A stretch of 64,000 nucleotides of DNA. Source: Methylovorus sp. MM2. Lineage in GTDB: Bacteria > Pseudomonadota > Gammaproteobacteria > Burkholderiales > Methylophilaceae. Both the position numbers and the translations under genes were made by a program. The notes beneath the pieces were generated by a model, which was given only the letters and a program-made list of their open reading frames with translations, was not told the DNA's origin and did not search any database. The stretch spans positions 868,001 through 932,000 of the forward strand of contig NZ_LXUF01000001.1 in the NCBI RefSeq assembly GCF_001648895.1, given 5' to 3'. Below are positions 37,376-50,094 of this stretch, piece by piece; within the stretch, counting starts at the first letter, position 1, and every line of letters starts with the position of its first letter.

Positions 37376-38392
37376 TTATGGGTTAGCGGGCAAGTATTTT
37401 TCAGGGTCTACAGATTTACCCTGACGGCGAATCTCGAAGTGCAGTTTAACCCTATCCGCATCAGTATTACCCATCTCGGAAATCTTCTGTCCTTTGCTAA
37501 CCTGCTGTCCTTCTTTTACCAATACCTGATTGTTATGTGCATACACAGAAAGATAAGTGTTGTTGTGCTTGATGATCACTAATTTCCCATAGCCGCGTAG
37601 GTCAGAACCGCTGTAAATCACTTTGCCCGCGGCAGCGGCTATTACTGCCTGACCTTGTGTACCTGCAATGTCGATACCTTTGCCGTCTGAGGCGTCTGTG
37701 AATTGCGCAACCACTTTGCCTGTAGTCGGCCAGCCCCAGTTGATGCTTTCATCGCCGCCTGCTGTCGTATCTGCTTTAGGGGCCTCTTGCACGGGTTCTG
37801 TTTTTTGAACCTCTGTTTTTGGTGGATCCACTATAACTGGAGGTGCAACCACTACTGCGGCAGGTTTGGGTGTTGCTGTGGTGGTTAAGGCTTGAGCGCT
37901 ATATGGTTCTTTGATTGCCTTGGGCTCATTCAACACCAATAATGCGCCAGATACTGGTTGCGATGCTTGAGGCGCTGATGTCGTAGGTGCTGGTTTTGTG
38001 CTGCCTGGGTCCATATTCAATGGCCGGATGATGACATCACCATCGGTCGTACTTTTGTCACCAGTGGATGATGGTGTTTTCAGACTTAATTGTTGGCCGA
38101 TATAAATGATATAGGGCGCTACAATGTTATTAGCCTGCGCGATTTCTTTGTAGTCATAGCCATACTCAAGGCCTATGCTATAGAGCGTATCGCCTTTTTT
38201 GACGGTATAGCTGTTTGGGCGCCAGTCTTTCTCTGTCATCGCTGGTTTTGCTGCGGCTGTTTTTGCAGGTGCTGGCGCACGCTCAATCACTGGTGCAGGT
38301 CTGGTTGCAGTACATGCAGCCAGAAGTATACATAGCAGATAAACGGGGTGGAGCAGGTGTTGGTATTTCACAGTTTTATCACCCTGCATCAA
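37376..38392 (-). CDS. nlpD: NlpD-like lipoprotein (LysM and degenerate LytM domain)
   Basis: Envelope lipoprotein of 338 residues that should activate cell-division amidases. A lipoprotein signal (LLCILLAAC) is followed by a LysM repeat ([20 protein letters not shown]), a long Pro/Ala/Thr-rich linker and a C-terminal LytM/M23 domain. The domain lacks the first zinc histidine (GKGIDIAG) and has KLHFEIR in the last motif, so it is probably not a hydrolase, as in E. coli NlpD. The start overlaps the pcm stop by 4 bases. A GTG 21 bases further in is an alternative start. Confidence 0.9.
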   Translation of the reverse strand: MMQGDKTVKYQHLLHPVYLLCILLAACTATRPAPVIERAPAPAKTAAAKPAMTEKDWRPNSYTVKKGDTLYSIGLEYGYDYKEIAQANNIVAPYIIYIGQQLSLKTPSSTGDKSTTDGDVIIRPLNMDPGSTKPAPTTSAPQASQPVSGALLVLNEPKAIKEPYSAQALTTTATPKPAAVVVAPPVIVDPPKTEVQKTEPVQEAPKADTTAGGDESINWGWPTTGKVVAQFTDASDGKGIDIAGTQGQAVIAAAAGKVIYSGSDLRGYGKLVIIKHNNTYLSVYAHNNQVLVKEGQQVSKGQKISEMGNTDADRVKLHFEIRRQGKSVDPEKYLPANP

Positions 38393-39045
38393 TTCGTTCC
38401 GCCGAGTAATGGTACAAATTTAACAGCCTCAAGCTTAGTCTGGCGATATTCTGTTTCTGTACGTTCGATTAAATACAATATCTGTTCCTCTGTGCCTACG
38501 GGGATGACCATACGACCACCAATGGCTAGCTGTTCCAATAGTTCATGCGGCACATGACTGGCTGCTGCTGTCACGATGATACCATCGAAGGGCGCCAGCT
38601 CAGGCAAGCCAAGCGTGCCGTCTGCATGTTTGACCTTGATATTGCGCATGCTTAATTTTCTCAGGTTGCCTCGTGCTTTGAGCAATAGCGGGCTAATTCG
38701 TTCGACTGAATATACTTCTTTAGCGATTTTGGATAGAACGGCAGTTTGATAGCCACAGCCTGTACCTATCTCCAATACTTTGTTCAAGGTGTTATTGGCA
38801 CGCAAAATCTCAGTCATGCGCGCGACGATGTAAGGTTGCGAAATCGTCTGGCCGAAACCGATAGGTAGCGACACATCTTCGTATGCACGTGAAGATAATG
38901 CTTCATCGACAAAGATATGCCGTGCGATGCTGCCGATCGCACTTAATGTCACCTCATCTTTGATACCTTGTTCTCGCAGACGCGCCAACATACGCTCACG
39001 CGTACGTTGTGAAGTCATGCCGATTCCCCGAATTACTGTGCTCAT
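38389..39045 (-). CDS. pcm: Protein-L-isoaspartate O-methyltransferase
   Basis: Repair enzyme of 218 residues that methylates isoaspartyl residues of aged proteins using S-adenosylmethionine. The motifs [15 protein letters not shown] (cofactor site), the [17 protein letters not shown] segment and [14 protein letters not shown] are characteristic. It lies between surE and nlpD in the usual order for proteobacteria. Confidence 0.95.
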   Translation of the reverse strand: MSTVIRGIGMTSQRTRERMLARLREQGIKDEVTLSAIGSIARHIFVDEALSSRAYEDVSLPIGFGQTISQPYIVARMTEILRANNTLNKVLEIGTGCGYQTAVLSKIAKEVYSVERISPLLLKARGNLRKLSMRNIKVKHADGTLGLPELAPFDGIIVTAAASHVPHELLEQLAIGGRMVIPVGTEEQILYLIERTETEYRQTKLEAVKFVPLLGGTN

Positions 39046-39091
39046 AATGTTTTAGTTGGTCTGGTTTCTTTATATTCAGCTTGATTTAGCC

Positions 39092-39832
39092 TTAACCTAG
39101 CCATGTTCTTAAATTATCCAATTGATTATATTGGGTTAAGTCTACTTGTAATGGCGTGATCGATACACGGTTATGCGATACAGCATAAAAATCTGTGCCA
39201 TCCCCCGCATCCTGCGCACTACCTGCTGCGCCAACCCAATAAACGGTTTCGCCACGTGGTGTTTTTGATTGTATCGCGGGTTCTGCCTTGTGGCGTTTAC
39301 CGAGGCGTGTGATCGATTTTCCCTGCAATGCCTCATATGGTACATCTGGTACGTTGATATTCAGTAATACAGGTGGCGGGAAAGCATTCTTCTGGTAATG
39401 CTGCACCATCTCGACTGCGACTTTTGCGGCAGTCTCAAAATATTTTGAGTTATGGTGTGACATAGAAAATGCAAACGAAGGCACACCTAGCAAAAAGCCT
39501 TCCATCGCGGCTGCAACGGTGCCTGAGTAGATCGTATCATCGCCCATATTGGCACCATCGTTAATGCCCGAGATCACCATGTCAGGCAACTGATCCAGTA
39601 AGCCTGTAACAGCCAAGTGCACACAGTCTGTAGGGGTACCATTCACATAAAAGAAGCCATTAGGTGCCTTGCGAACTGTCAGGGGACGATCAAGTGTTAG
39701 CGAGTTACTTGCACCGCTGCGATCCCGTTCGGGGGCAACTACGACAACTTCAGCTATTTTAGAAAGATGTTCCGCCAGCATATTGATGCCTGGTGAAAAG
39801 TAGCCGTCGTCGTTGGATATCAGGATTCGCAT
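39092..39832 (-). CDS. surE: 5'/3'-nucleotidase SurE
   Basis: Metal-dependent nucleotidase of 246 residues, used in stationary phase survival. The N-terminal [12 protein letters not shown] carries the two metal-binding aspartates; [15 protein letters not shown] and [25 protein letters not shown] complete the active site. It is the first gene of the surE-pcm-nlpD group and ends 46 bases before the pcm start. Confidence 0.95.
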   Translation of the reverse strand: MRILISNDDGYFSPGINMLAEHLSKIAEVVVVAPERDRSGASNSLTLDRPLTVRKAPNGFFYVNGTPTDCVHLAVTGLLDQLPDMVISGINDGANMGDDTIYSGTVAAAMEGFLLGVPSFAFSMSHHNSKYFETAAKVAVEMVQHYQKNAFPPPVLLNINVPDVPYEALQGKSITRLGKRHKAEPAIQSKTPRGETVYWVGAAGSAQDAGDGTDFYAVSHNRVSITPLQVDLTQYNQLDNLRTWLG

Positions 39833-39950
39833 GAGTATTGAGTGTGTGGTTTACTGGATTATAAGTGAAATATGAAGATTTTTTCGCTTACCTTTTGCTA
39901 ATTGGGGCAGGCATCAGGTTTCTTATACAGGAATAAGCATTTACTGTGCC

Positions 39951-40673
39951 TTAACCCTCATTCTCGCGACTTGCATGCGCCATGCTGACCAAAGCTTTTC
40001 GGGCAGAGTTGGCATCGGTGGCGGGTGTTTCAAAATCAAAACGCAGGTAATGGGTATCGGCGCCATCTGTCGTGGCTTTCACATCAAAGCCGAAGCAATC
40101 TATGCCTAGCATCTCGGCTTTGGCCGCTGATATCTGCTTAAAGTGTTTGGCATAAGCAATCAGGCTGTCTTGATGGTCGGTATTCATATGTTCGACGATG
40201 CCATCTTCCTGCAAGGCAAAGTAATTTTCAGGCGGCAGCAAGTCGGATTTTGCTATCCACGAGATCTTACCGAACCCACCGATATAACGTGCATGCTCTA
40301 TGTGTATGCGATAGAACGAAAAATCATGCATCTCAAAATAACTGGCAGCTTGTGGCAGGTAACGCAGATATCTTGCCTTGAGCGCAGCATCTGCATCTAC
40401 GATGACATGTGCATTGCCAATGAGTGTGAGTCGCGCGTTGGCTTGCAAGTCATCGGCACCGGAAAACACCAGAAGGGATACTTTGCTATTGGTTTGGATG
40501 TTTTTAGTGTGCTCGGCAAGCGTGCTGATCAACATGATAGGCTGCCCTGTGTGATCAACTACAAAAGGTGTGACTGAGCCGAATGGGTAGCCTGCATGCT
40601 TGGCAGATACTGTTGAAAGCACGCCATGGCGGGTGCTGTATAAAAATTGATTTGCCTCTTGAGACAGATTCAT
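39951..40673 (-). CDS. HugZ-like pyridoxamine phosphate oxidase-family protein
   Basis: Protein of 240 residues with a split-barrel flavin-type fold (STRHGVLSTVSAKHAGYPFGSVTPF) and a C-terminal DUF2470 part (EHMNTDHQDSLIAYAKHF). This combination is typical of the HugZ/HutZ group that includes heme oxygenases, but members also occur in bacteria with no heme uptake, so heme binding is only a possibility. It is 9 bases downstream of the WrbA gene on the same strand. Confidence 0.87.
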   Translation of the reverse strand: MNLSQEANQFLYSTRHGVLSTVSAKHAGYPFGSVTPFVVDHTGQPIMLISTLAEHTKNIQTNSKVSLLVFSGADDLQANARLTLIGNAHVIVDADAALKARYLRYLPQAASYFEMHDFSFYRIHIEHARYIGGFGKISWIAKSDLLPPENYFALQEDGIVEHMNTDHQDSLIAYAKHFKQISAAKAEMLGIDCFGFDVKATTDGADTHYLRFDFETPATDANSARKALVSMAHASRENEG

Positions 40674-40682
40674 GTGCGTAAA

Positions 40683-41656
<974 letters not shown>

Positions 41657-41661
41657 GATGA

Positions 41662-43077
<1,416 letters not shown>

Positions 43078-43169
43078 TTACCCTACAACGCAGATTGTAA
43101 AAAATTTAGCTGCATTGTATTAATCTGGAGGACAATGATTGCACCAAGCTGGAGCAAAGAACTTTTCAC

Positions 43170-43499
43170 ATGCCCAAAACTCTATCTATAGTGGATTCAT
43201 TTTTCTCACGTATGTGGATGGGGCGCATTGCCTTGAATACCCTGACTCGCTCTTTATTATCTATATGCCTTATCATGCCCAGCCTTTCATTCGCGAATGA
43301 GGCGGAGCAATATCCCAGTGTTGCAGACAATATTGCGGCAATGGATAAAGACCATGACGGCATCGTGACTGTGTATGAGGTGCGCGCTTTTATCGAGAGC
43401 AAGCATGGCAAGAACTACCAAAAAAAGGTGTTAGATGACATGGAGTCATCCGCCAAAGGCAAGAGTTGCGCGACGCCATTTGCCCAGTCTTTTTACTGA
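43170..43499 (+). CDS. Exported EF-hand protein
   Basis: Protein of 109 residues with an N-terminal signal region (LNTLTRSLLSICLIMPSLSFANEA) and a single calcium-binding loop (DKDHDGIVTVYE). No other domain is visible. The first ATG at 43170 makes the signal peptide unusually long; an ATG at 43212 would give a normal one. The gene stands alone, divergent from purB. A second EF-hand gene at 49666 in this window is similar in layout. Confidence 0.75.
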   Translation: MPKTLSIVDSFFSRMWMGRIALNTLTRSLLSICLIMPSLSFANEAEQYPSVADNIAAMDKDHDGIVTVYEVRAFIESKHGKNYQKKVLDDMESSAKGKSCATPFAQSFY

Positions 43500-43547
43500 T
43501 TTAGCGCATTTTAGGCACGTTCGTTGCGTGCAATCTCATGTATTCCA

Positions 43548-43576
43548 TTTCACGCGCAATCTGTGCGCTGTATAAT
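43548..43576 (+). promoter_or_regulatory. Candidate sigma-70 promoter of acnB
   Basis: A perfect TATAAT at 43571-43576 is preceded at 17 bases by TTTCAC (43548-43553), which keeps three of six consensus positions. It lies 33 bases before the chosen acnB start, a good distance. Judged by eye. Confidence 0.5.
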
Positions 43577-43608
43577 CTTAACCTACACTCAATAGTTGAT
43601 TGAATCTT

Positions 43609-46176
43609 ATGCTGATAGCCTACCGTGAACATGTTGCAGAGCGCGCAGCGCTTGGCTTGCCACCACTTCCTTTAACCGCTGAGCAAGTCGCACTGCTTGT
43701 CGATCTGCTGAAGAACCCACCTAAAGGTGAAGAAAGCACGCTGCTTGAGCTGTTACAAGACCGTATTCCTGCTGGTGTGGATCAGGCTGCTTATGTAAAA
43801 GCGGCATTTCTTGCAGATATCGCTAAAGGTGAAGCTACTTCGAGCCTGATCTCTCCATCTAAAGCGGTTGAACTGCTGGGTACGATGTTGGGTGGCTATA
43901 ACGTGCAGGCTTTAGTTGGCTTGTTAGATAGCCCTGTGGCGGCTGAAGTAGCCACTGCACTTTCACATACGATTCTCATGTTCGATGCGTTTCATGATGT
44001 TGCTGAAAAGATGCAGGCTGGCAATCCACACGCTAAAAAGCTAATCGATTCATGGGCGAATGCTGAGTGGTTCACTAACCGTCCGGCATTGCCCAAAGAG
44101 ATTCGCGCTATCGTATTCAAGGTGCCGGGTGAGACGAATACCGATGATCTTTCACCAGCACAAGAGGCGTGGTCGCGTCCTGATATCCCGTTGCATGCCA
44201 AAGCGATGCTTGTGAGCAAAATGCCTGATGGTTTGCAAACGATCGAGACATTAAAGCAAAAAGGTTTACCACTTGCTTATGTGGGTGATGTGGTCGGCAC
44301 AGGCTCTTCACGTAAATCAGCGATCAATTCCGTGCAATGGCTGATGGGCGATAATATTCCGAATATTCCAAATAAACGTACTGGCGGTATCGTACTTGGT
44401 GGCAAGATCGCACCTATCTTCTTTAACACGGCTGAAGATTCGGGCGCTTTGCCTATTCAGTGTGATGTCTCAAAAATGGAAACTGGTGATGAGATCGTCA
44501 TCTATCCATATGAAGGTAAAGTATTGAATGCGCAAGGTGAGACTATTTCCAGCTTTAATCTTGCACCATTGACTATGCCGGATGAAGTGCGCGCTGGTGG
44601 TCGTATTCCGCTGATCATTGGTCGTGGTTTGACTGGTAATGCGCGGCAATTGCTTGGGCTGCCACCTTCAGAATTGTTCATTAAACCAATCGCCCCGAAA
44701 GACACCGGCAAAGGTTACACGCTGGCGCAAAAAATGGTGGGTCGTGCATGCGGCTTACCTGAGGGTGTAGGTGTTCGTCCGGGTACTTACTGTGAACCCA
44801 AGATCACTACTGTTGGCTCTCAAGACACCACTGGCGCCATGACCCGTGACGAATTGAAAGAGCTAGCCTGTTTGGGTTTTAGCTCCGATTTGGTCATGCA
44901 AAGCTTCTGTCATACAGCGGCTTACCCTAAGCCAGTCGATATCAAGTTGCAACATACTTTGCCTGAGTTCATGTCCAGCCGTGGCGGAGTTTCGTTACGT
45001 CCGGGCGATGGCGTAATCCACTCTTGGCTGAATCGTTTGATCTTGCCTGATACGGTCGGTACAGGTGGTGATTCGCATACCCGTTTCCCCATTGGTATTT
45101 CGTTCCCGGCAGGGTCTGGCTTGGTCGCCTTCGCTGCTGCAATGGGCGCTATGCCACTTGATATGCCTGAATCTGTACTGGTGCGCTTTAAAGGCGAGAT
45201 GCAACCAGGCATCACACTGCGCGATTTGGTGAATGCTATTCCCTATGCGGCTATCCAGAAAGGTGATCTCACTGTTGGCAAGCAGGGCAAAAAGAACATA
45301 TTCAATGGTTGCATTCTGGAAATCGAAGGTTTACCTGATCTCAAGGTCGAGCAGGCGTTTGAATTCGCTGATGCTTCCGCCGAACGCTCGGCTAATGGAT
45401 GTACTGTGCACTTGAATAAAGAGCCTGTCATCGAGTTCTTGAATTCTAATATTGTGCTCATGCAAAACATGATCGATAACGGCTATGAAGATGCACGTAC
45501 TTTGCAACGCCGTATTGCCTCTATGCAGACATGGCTTGAAAAGCCTGAGCTATTGCAGCCTGATGCCGATGCAGAATATGCCTATGTGCTAGAGATTGAC
45601 CTGAATGAGATCAAAGAGCCATTGGTCGCTTGCCCGAATGACCCGGACGACATCAAACCCTTGTCCGCTGTTGTGGGTGATAAGATCGATGAAGTCTTTA
45701 TTGGTAGCTGCATGACCAATATCGGCCACTATCGCGCTGCAGCCAAAGTGCTTGAAGGTGCTGGCAGTATTCCAACACGTCTGTGGATCGCACCGCCAAC
45801 CCGTATGGATGAAGGCCAGTTGCGTGATGAAGGGGTCTATTCTGTATTTGGTGTTGCGGGTGCGCGTACCGAAATCCCCGGTTGCTCGCTTTGTATGGGT
45901 AATCAGGCGCGCGTTGCCGATAAGGCCACAGTGTTCTCGACCAGCACGCGTAATTTCGATAACCGTATGGGTAAGGATGCGCGTGTCTATCTTGGTTCTG
46001 CAGAGTTGGCGGCAGTTTGCGCACGATTAGGTCGCATGCCGACTCCGCAGGAGTATCTCGATACAGTGGGCGACAAGTTGAGTAAGAATGCAGACAGCAT
46101 TTACAAATATCTTAACTTTGACAAAATGCCTGAGTACACAAAGAAAATCATCCCCATTGCTGAGGTCGTTGCTTAA
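43609..46176 (+). CDS. acnB: Aconitate hydratase B
   Basis: TCA-cycle enzyme that interconverts citrate and isocitrate with an iron-sulphur cluster. From ATG 43609 the protein has 855 residues and starts [20 protein letters not shown], as in E. coli AcnB, so an in-frame TTG nine bases upstream is not used. The order HEAT-like domain, swivel domain and catalytic core is normal, and the three cluster cysteines appear in [17 protein letters not shown] and GCSLCMGN. It has a good promoter and is followed by a 12-bp hairpin. Confidence 0.97.
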   Translation: MLIAYREHVAERAALGLPPLPLTAEQVALLVDLLKNPPKGEESTLLELLQDRIPAGVDQAAYVKAAFLADIAKGEATSSLISPSKAVELLGTMLGGYNVQALVGLLDSPVAAEVATALSHTILMFDAFHDVAEKMQAGNPHAKKLIDSWANAEWFTNRPALPKEIRAIVFKVPGETNTDDLSPAQEAWSRPDIPLHAKAMLVSKMPDGLQTIETLKQKGLPLAYVGDVVGTGSSRKSAINSVQWLMGDNIPNIPNKRTGGIVLGGKIAPIFFNTAEDSGALPIQCDVSKMETGDEIVIYPYEGKVLNAQGETISSFNLAPLTMPDEVRAGGRIPLIIGRGLTGNARQLLGLPPSELFIKPIAPKDTGKGYTLAQKMVGRACGLPEGVGVRPGTYCEPKITTVGSQDTTGAMTRDELKELACLGFSSDLVMQSFCHTAAYPKPVDIKLQHTLPEFMSSRGGVSLRPGDGVIHSWLNRLILPDTVGTGGDSHTRFPIGISFPAGSGLVAFAAAMGAMPLDMPESVLVRFKGEMQPGITLRDLVNAIPYAAIQKGDLTVGKQGKKNIFNGCILEIEGLPDLKVEQAFEFADASAERSANGCTVHLNKEPVIEFLNSNIVLMQNMIDNGYEDARTLQRRIASMQTWLEKPELLQPDADAEYAYVLEIDLNEIKEPLVACPNDPDDIKPLSAVVGDKIDEVFIGSCMTNIGHYRAAAKVLEGAGSIPTRLWIAPPTRMDEGQLRDEGVYSVFGVAGARTEIPGCSLCMGNQARVADKATVFSTSTRNFDNRMGKDARVYLGSAELAAVCARLGRMPTPQEYLDTVGDKLSKNADSIYKYLNFDKMPEYTKKIIPIAEVVA

Positions 46177-46201
46177 AAGCAAGAAGGTTGAAAGTTGTGC
46201 A

Positions 46202-46234
46202 GATAAAGGTCGTGAAATACGACCTTTATCTTTG
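46202..46234 (+). terminator. Hairpin terminator after acnB
   Basis: GATAAAGGTCGT (46202-46213) pairs perfectly with ACGACCTTTATC (46219-46230) around a five-base loop, followed by TTT. It lies 25 bases after the acnB stop. Confidence 0.75.
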
Positions 46235-46362
46235 GTAGTTGTAACGTCGATTGTCCATTCTAAATATTGGACGGTATCTGCCGTTAACCTATCGATGGAG
46301 TTGAATCGTTTCACACATTGTATTTATAGAATTTATATCGTAGTAGTGCTGGGAGTTACAGC

Positions 46363-46830
46363 GTGAAGAAGAGTCTATTTTTTCGTATCTGTTTGACCTT
46401 AATGCTGGCATTGTGTTTTAGCCATGAGCTGTTAGCCGCTACCGAAAACCTACCCGCAGGTAAGCTAAAAGTCGTGAATGGCAATGTGCAGATTGTTCGG
46501 TCTGGACAGTCAATGTCTGCAAAAGTAGGTGACTATTTAAATGCGTTAGATGAGATAGTGACTGGTCCCAATAGTAGTGCTGGCATCACCATGCAGGACG
46601 ATACGCTGATGAGTATGGGGCCCAATAGCCGACTTGCGCTGAACCAATATGCCTATGATCCCGTGACCAATGAAGGCAAGCTGGATGCTTCGCTCATCAA
46701 AGGCGCTTTGCGGTTTATCTCTGGCATTATCGGTAAGACTTCTCCTCGCTCTGTAGCCATACGTACACCAGTTTCGACCATTGGCATACGCGGTACTGAC
46801 TTCATTGTCGAGGTGCCTGATGGTCAGTAA
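46363..46830 (+). CDS. FecR-domain exported protein
   Basis: Protein of 155 residues with a signal peptide (ICLTLMLALCFSHELLAA) and a FecR-like domain (AGKLKVVNGNVQIVRSGQ, IVTGPNSSAGITMQDDTLMSM, then VAIRTPVSTIGIRGTDFIVE). There is no membrane anchor for a sigma regulator, so it belongs to the stand-alone FecR-domain periplasmic proteins. GTG start behind GGGAG. The gene overlaps the next lipoprotein gene by 11 bases, showing tight coupling. Confidence 0.85.
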   Translation: MKKSLFFRICLTLMLALCFSHELLAATENLPAGKLKVVNGNVQIVRSGQSMSAKVGDYLNALDEIVTGPNSSAGITMQDDTLMSMGPNSRLALNQYAYDPVTNEGKLDASLIKGALRFISGIIGKTSPRSVAIRTPVSTIGIRGTDFIVEVPDGQ

Positions 46831-47413
46831 GCGTAATTGGCTATGCATTTTTACATCGATACTAGTCGTTGCTGGTTGTGCAACACCTGAAAGAATCGTG
46901 CTTTTGCCGCAGGCCGATGGCAAACCAAGCGCTGTGATTGTGGAGTCCCGAGCTGGTAAGGTCGTATTAGATAAACCATATGCCATGGCTGATGTTTCCA
47001 GCAGTAGTATCAAGCCCGGAGCGACCAATGCAGCAGCGGTTAATGAGCGATATGCCGATATCCAAAAATCCATGCCGCCCAGACCAACGATCTATACGCT
47101 TTACTTTATCTTGGGCACAACAAAGCTGACAGCTGAATCTAATGCCCAACTGGATTCGATTCTTGAACAAATGAAAAAGATACCAGCGGCTGATGCCATT
47201 ATCGTCGGCCATGCGGATATGGTGGGCACCGATGCTGTGAATGACAAGTTATCTAGAGACAGAGCTGAGTGGGTCAAGAATCTGCTGATCAAGAAAGGCA
47301 TCGATATCGATCACGTGGAAGCCGTAGGGCGGGGGAGCCGTGAACCTTTAATCCCGGCAAAGCGTGGTGTGGAAGAGCCAAAAAATCGACGTGTCGAGAT
47401 CAGGGTCAGGTGA
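46820..47413 (+). CDS. OmpA-domain lipoprotein
   Basis: Protein of 197 residues with a lipoprotein signal (FTSILVVAGC) and a C-terminal OmpA-type peptidoglycan-binding domain (TLYFILGTTKLTAESNAQLD, VGHADMVGTDAVNDKLSRDRAEWVKNLL region and RRVEIRVR). The ATG at 46820 with GAGG before it is preferred over an earlier ATG in the same frame. It is probably anchored in the outer membrane with the FecR-domain protein as partner. Confidence 0.87.
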   Translation: MVSKRNWLCIFTSILVVAGCATPERIVLLPQADGKPSAVIVESRAGKVVLDKPYAMADVSSSSIKPGATNAAAVNERYADIQKSMPPRPTIYTLYFILGTTKLTAESNAQLDSILEQMKKIPAADAIIVGHADMVGTDAVNDKLSRDRAEWVKNLLIKKGIDIDHVEAVGRGSREPLIPAKRGVEEPKNRRVEIRVR

Positions 47414-47437
47414 TTGCTCGACTCAAAAAAACATAAT

Positions 47438-47464
47438 AAAAAAGCCGCTGTTGCGGCTTTTTTA
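47438..47464. terminator. Bidirectional terminator between OmpA-like gene and yqhA
   Basis: GCCGC and GCGGC form a stem with a TGTT loop, with a run of six A on one side and of seven T on the other. It can serve both the OmpA-like gene and the converging yqhA gene. Confidence 0.92.
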
Positions 47465-47479
47465 TTAATACGAGAGTGT

Positions 47480-48013
47480 TTAGTGTTTGCTATCTGAGTG
47501 CGTCATCAGCTTATCTATCCATGCGATAGAGATAGCAGATGCCACGAATGCCATATGAATCACGGTTTGCCAGATCAGCACTTTTTCATCCAAATTTGGC
47601 GCATTGATGAATGTTTTAAGCAAATGAATCGACGATATACCAATGATCGCAGTCGCTAGCTTAACTTTTAGCAGATTGGCATTCACATGAGACAACCAAT
47701 CAGGCTCATCAGGATGGCCTTTTAGATTAAGGCGAGAAACAAAAGTCTCATACCCACCGACGATCACCATGATAAGCAGGTTGGAAATCATCACCACATC
47801 GATTAACCCAAGTACGATCAGCATGATATCCGCCTCATGCATGTCAGGTACTTTTTGCACTAGGTGAATCAGCTCCACCATAAAGTGGAATACATAGACG
47901 CCTTGCGCGATGATCAGGCCAAGGTAAAGCGGCACCTGTAACCAGCGGCTACCGAATAATATGGCGCTCATCGGGCGCGTAGCGTATGAGAATGTCGTGT
48001 TCTTTTCTTGCAT
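47480..48013 (-). CDS. YqhA/UPF0114-family membrane protein
   Basis: Inner-membrane protein of 177 residues with four helices. The sequence aligns with E. coli YqhA along its length (FGSRWLQVPLYLGLIIAQGVY, DIMLIVLGLIDVVMISNLLIMVIVGGYETFVSRL, and IGISSIHLLKTF). Function unknown. It is a single-gene unit. Confidence 0.9.
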   Translation of the reverse strand: MQEKNTTFSYATRPMSAILFGSRWLQVPLYLGLIIAQGVYVFHFMVELIHLVQKVPDMHEADIMLIVLGLIDVVMISNLLIMVIVGGYETFVSRLNLKGHPDEPDWLSHVNANLLKVKLATAIIGISSIHLLKTFINAPNLDEKVLIWQTVIHMAFVASAISIAWIDKLMTHSDSKH

Positions 48014-48070
48014 CGAGTAGTTTCCTTTTTATACGAATCTTTTAATCAGTTTATCAGCGCTCGGTTGACC

Positions 48071-48916
48071 TTAGGGTATCTGGCTTTCCAGTTTAAAGCT
48101 TGCGCTATCATCCAGCCCAAGCTTCTTTTGAAGGTAAGGCATCGCTTCCGCAAGCGTTGCGGGTAATGTCCACGGTGGGTTAATAATGAACAGGCCACTG
48201 CCATGCATGCCGAATCCTTCAATAGATGGGGATTGCACAGTCAGCGATACATTAAGCCAGCTTTTGAGTTGGAGCTTGGCAAGCTGTGTCAGCATTTGAA
48301 GAGGTTCAGGCCGTTGTAACAAGGGATACCAAATGATGTAAGTGCCAGTCGCGAAGCGTTGCAGGCTTTCCTTGATCGAGGTGACTACGCGTTGGTAATC
48401 CTGCTTTTCTTCATATGGCGGGTCGATCAGCACAACGGCACGCCGTGAAGGTGGCGGTAATAGTGCTTTGATCCCAGCAAAGCCATCTTCAGTCTCAATC
48501 ATGACTTTACGGCCAGCCTGCTTGAAGTTCTGCAGCAATATCTTGCTGTCACTTGGATGTAGTTCAAAAAGCCGCATGCGGTCTTCATTGCGAATAAGCA
48601 TTTCTGCGACCAACGGCGAGCCGGGGTAATATCGTAAATGCCCGTCCGGATTGATCTTCTTTACCAGCGCGACATACTCTGAAAGTGCTGTGGGCACATC
48701 ATCAGCATCCCAAAGTTGGCTGATGCCACCACTGAACTCTTCGTTCTGCGTAGCATACCCTTGGTTCAGGGAGTATTTCCCGGCGCCCGCATGCGTATCG
48801 ATATACCAATATGGTTTATCTTTTTCTGAAGCGTACGACAAGACTTGCATCAGCACGAAGTGTTTGAGCACATCGGCATGGTTGCCAGCATGAAAGGCGT
48901 GGCGGTAACTTAACAT
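48071..48916 (-). CDS. rlmJ: 23S rRNA m6A2030 methyltransferase RlmJ
   Basis: Methyltransferase of 281 residues that modifies adenine 2030 of 23S rRNA. The N-terminal MLSYRHAFHAGNHADVLKH is diagnostic, the cofactor and target motifs include IDTHAGAGKYSL and the catalytic IDPPYEEKQDY. No partner gene is nearby. Confidence 0.95.
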   Translation of the reverse strand: MLSYRHAFHAGNHADVLKHFVLMQVLSYASEKDKPYWYIDTHAGAGKYSLNQGYATQNEEFSGGISQLWDADDVPTALSEYVALVKKINPDGHLRYYPGSPLVAEMLIRNEDRMRLFELHPSDSKILLQNFKQAGRKVMIETEDGFAGIKALLPPPSRRAVVLIDPPYEEKQDYQRVVTSIKESLQRFATGTYIIWYPLLQRPEPLQMLTQLAKLQLKSWLNVSLTVQSPSIEGFGMHGSGLFIINPPWTLPATLAEAMPYLQKKLGLDDSASFKLESQIP

Positions 48917-48995
48917 TGATCAGGTTTTTCTTTATTTTGGTTTAAAGCTTAATTTGAGGGTGGACTCTTGTTTTAGGTAGATAGTTGGCTTTTGA

Positions 48996-49517
48996 TTATT
49001 CGATGACACCACAAGCTAAACGAGCACCGCCACCACCGAGTGGTTTTGGCGTGTCGCTATAGTTATCTGCCCCCTCGTGGATGATCACGGCATGTCCAAT
49101 TAGGTCTGCTACTTTAAGATGTGGCGCAAGCAATGCACGTGTGGCACTGCTATCTTCTTTGAATTCAAGTGCGGGCAGGTCGCCTTTATGCCCAATACCG
49201 TCCGGGCCTTCATGTTTGCTTGTTTTTAACGGGTCAAAATGACCGCCCGCAGCTAAACCTGCTGTCTTCTTGCCGTCTTTCTCAGCAACGTCACAACTGG
49301 CTTTTTCGTGAATATGAAAGCCATGCAAGCCTGGAGCAAGCTCGCCCAAGTCAGGGTCGATCACCAATCCTTTATCGCTATCGGAGAATTTGACTGTACC
49401 GATAATCTTGCCAACACCTACATCGCTGATCGCATTGATGACGACTATCTTTTCAGCAGCAAAGGCAGAACTACTTGCCAGTAATGAAGCAATGATCATT
49501 GCATGCGTGATTTTCAT
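48996..49517 (-). CDS. sodC: Periplasmic Cu/Zn superoxide dismutase
   Basis: Enzyme of 173 residues that removes superoxide in the periplasm. It has a signal peptide (MIIASLLASSSAFAA), the copper and zinc histidines in GFHIHEKASCD, GGHFDP, the HEGPDGIGHKGDLPAL loop and AVIIHEGADNYSD, and the disulphide cysteines (SCD and LACGVIE). Confidence 0.95.
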   Translation of the reverse strand: MKITHAMIIASLLASSSAFAAEKIVVINAISDVGVGKIIGTVKFSDSDKGLVIDPDLGELAPGLHGFHIHEKASCDVAEKDGKKTAGLAAGGHFDPLKTSKHEGPDGIGHKGDLPALEFKEDSSATRALLAPHLKVADLIGHAVIIHEGADNYSDTPKPLGGGGARLACGVIE

Positions 49518-49665
49518 GTCTGACTCCTAAAATCGAATATGGTTAACTGCATTATAAAGGCTTGAGGGGATGCTTTTGCATAAATCATGATGGGTTGGTC
49601 AACCGAATCACCCTATGGTTCGTTTTAGAAGCAGCCATGTGGCCTATTCAATCAGGAGAATTATC

Positions 49666-49959
49666 ATGAATTTTAAGAAAGCGGTAGCGCTGATCAGCGT
49701 GTTGGGTTTGTTCGGTTTTGGTTTAGCGCATGCTGATGAAGGACATGAAGGCCGTCGTGGTATGGATCTTGGTGCCAAGGCTGATACGAATAAAGATGGA
49801 AAGATCAGTTACGATGAATTCCGCGCTGCTCAAGAAAAACGTAGTGCCGAGCAATTTAAACGCCTTGATACCAATGGCGATGGCTTTATCGATAAATCCG
49901 AACAAGATGCCATGCGTAAGAGAATGGAAGAGTTCCGCGATAGAAAGCAAGATAACTGA
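49666..49959 (+). CDS. Exported EF-hand protein, two calcium loops
   Basis: Small protein of 97 residues with a signal peptide (FKKAVALISVLGLFGFGLAHA) and two EF-hand loops (DTNKDGKISYDE and DTNGDGFIDKSE). The ATG at 49666 follows an AGGAGA site; an upstream in-frame start lacks one. Such calmodulin-like periplasmic proteins are common in proteobacteria and have no assigned function. Ends at a strong terminator. Confidence 0.88.
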   Translation: MNFKKAVALISVLGLFGFGLAHADEGHEGRRGMDLGAKADTNKDGKISYDEFRAAQEKRSAEQFKRLDTNGDGFIDKSEQDAMRKRMEEFRDRKQDN

Positions 49960-50030
49960 TCGCTTATAGTTGTGATGACAGACTAGAAAAATCGATAGTT
50001 TGTTTATGTCAAAAAGGCATATACAAAATA

Positions 50031-50055
50031 AAGCAGGCAAATGCCTGCTTTTTTG
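50031..50055 (+). terminator. Rho-independent terminator after EF-hand gene
   Basis: AAGCAGGC and GCCTGCTT form an 8-bp stem with a short AAAT loop, followed by six T. Confidence 0.92.
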
Positions 50056-50094
50056 TTGTGCTGAGTAGAGGCTGACTGCTAGCATAGGTGCTAT

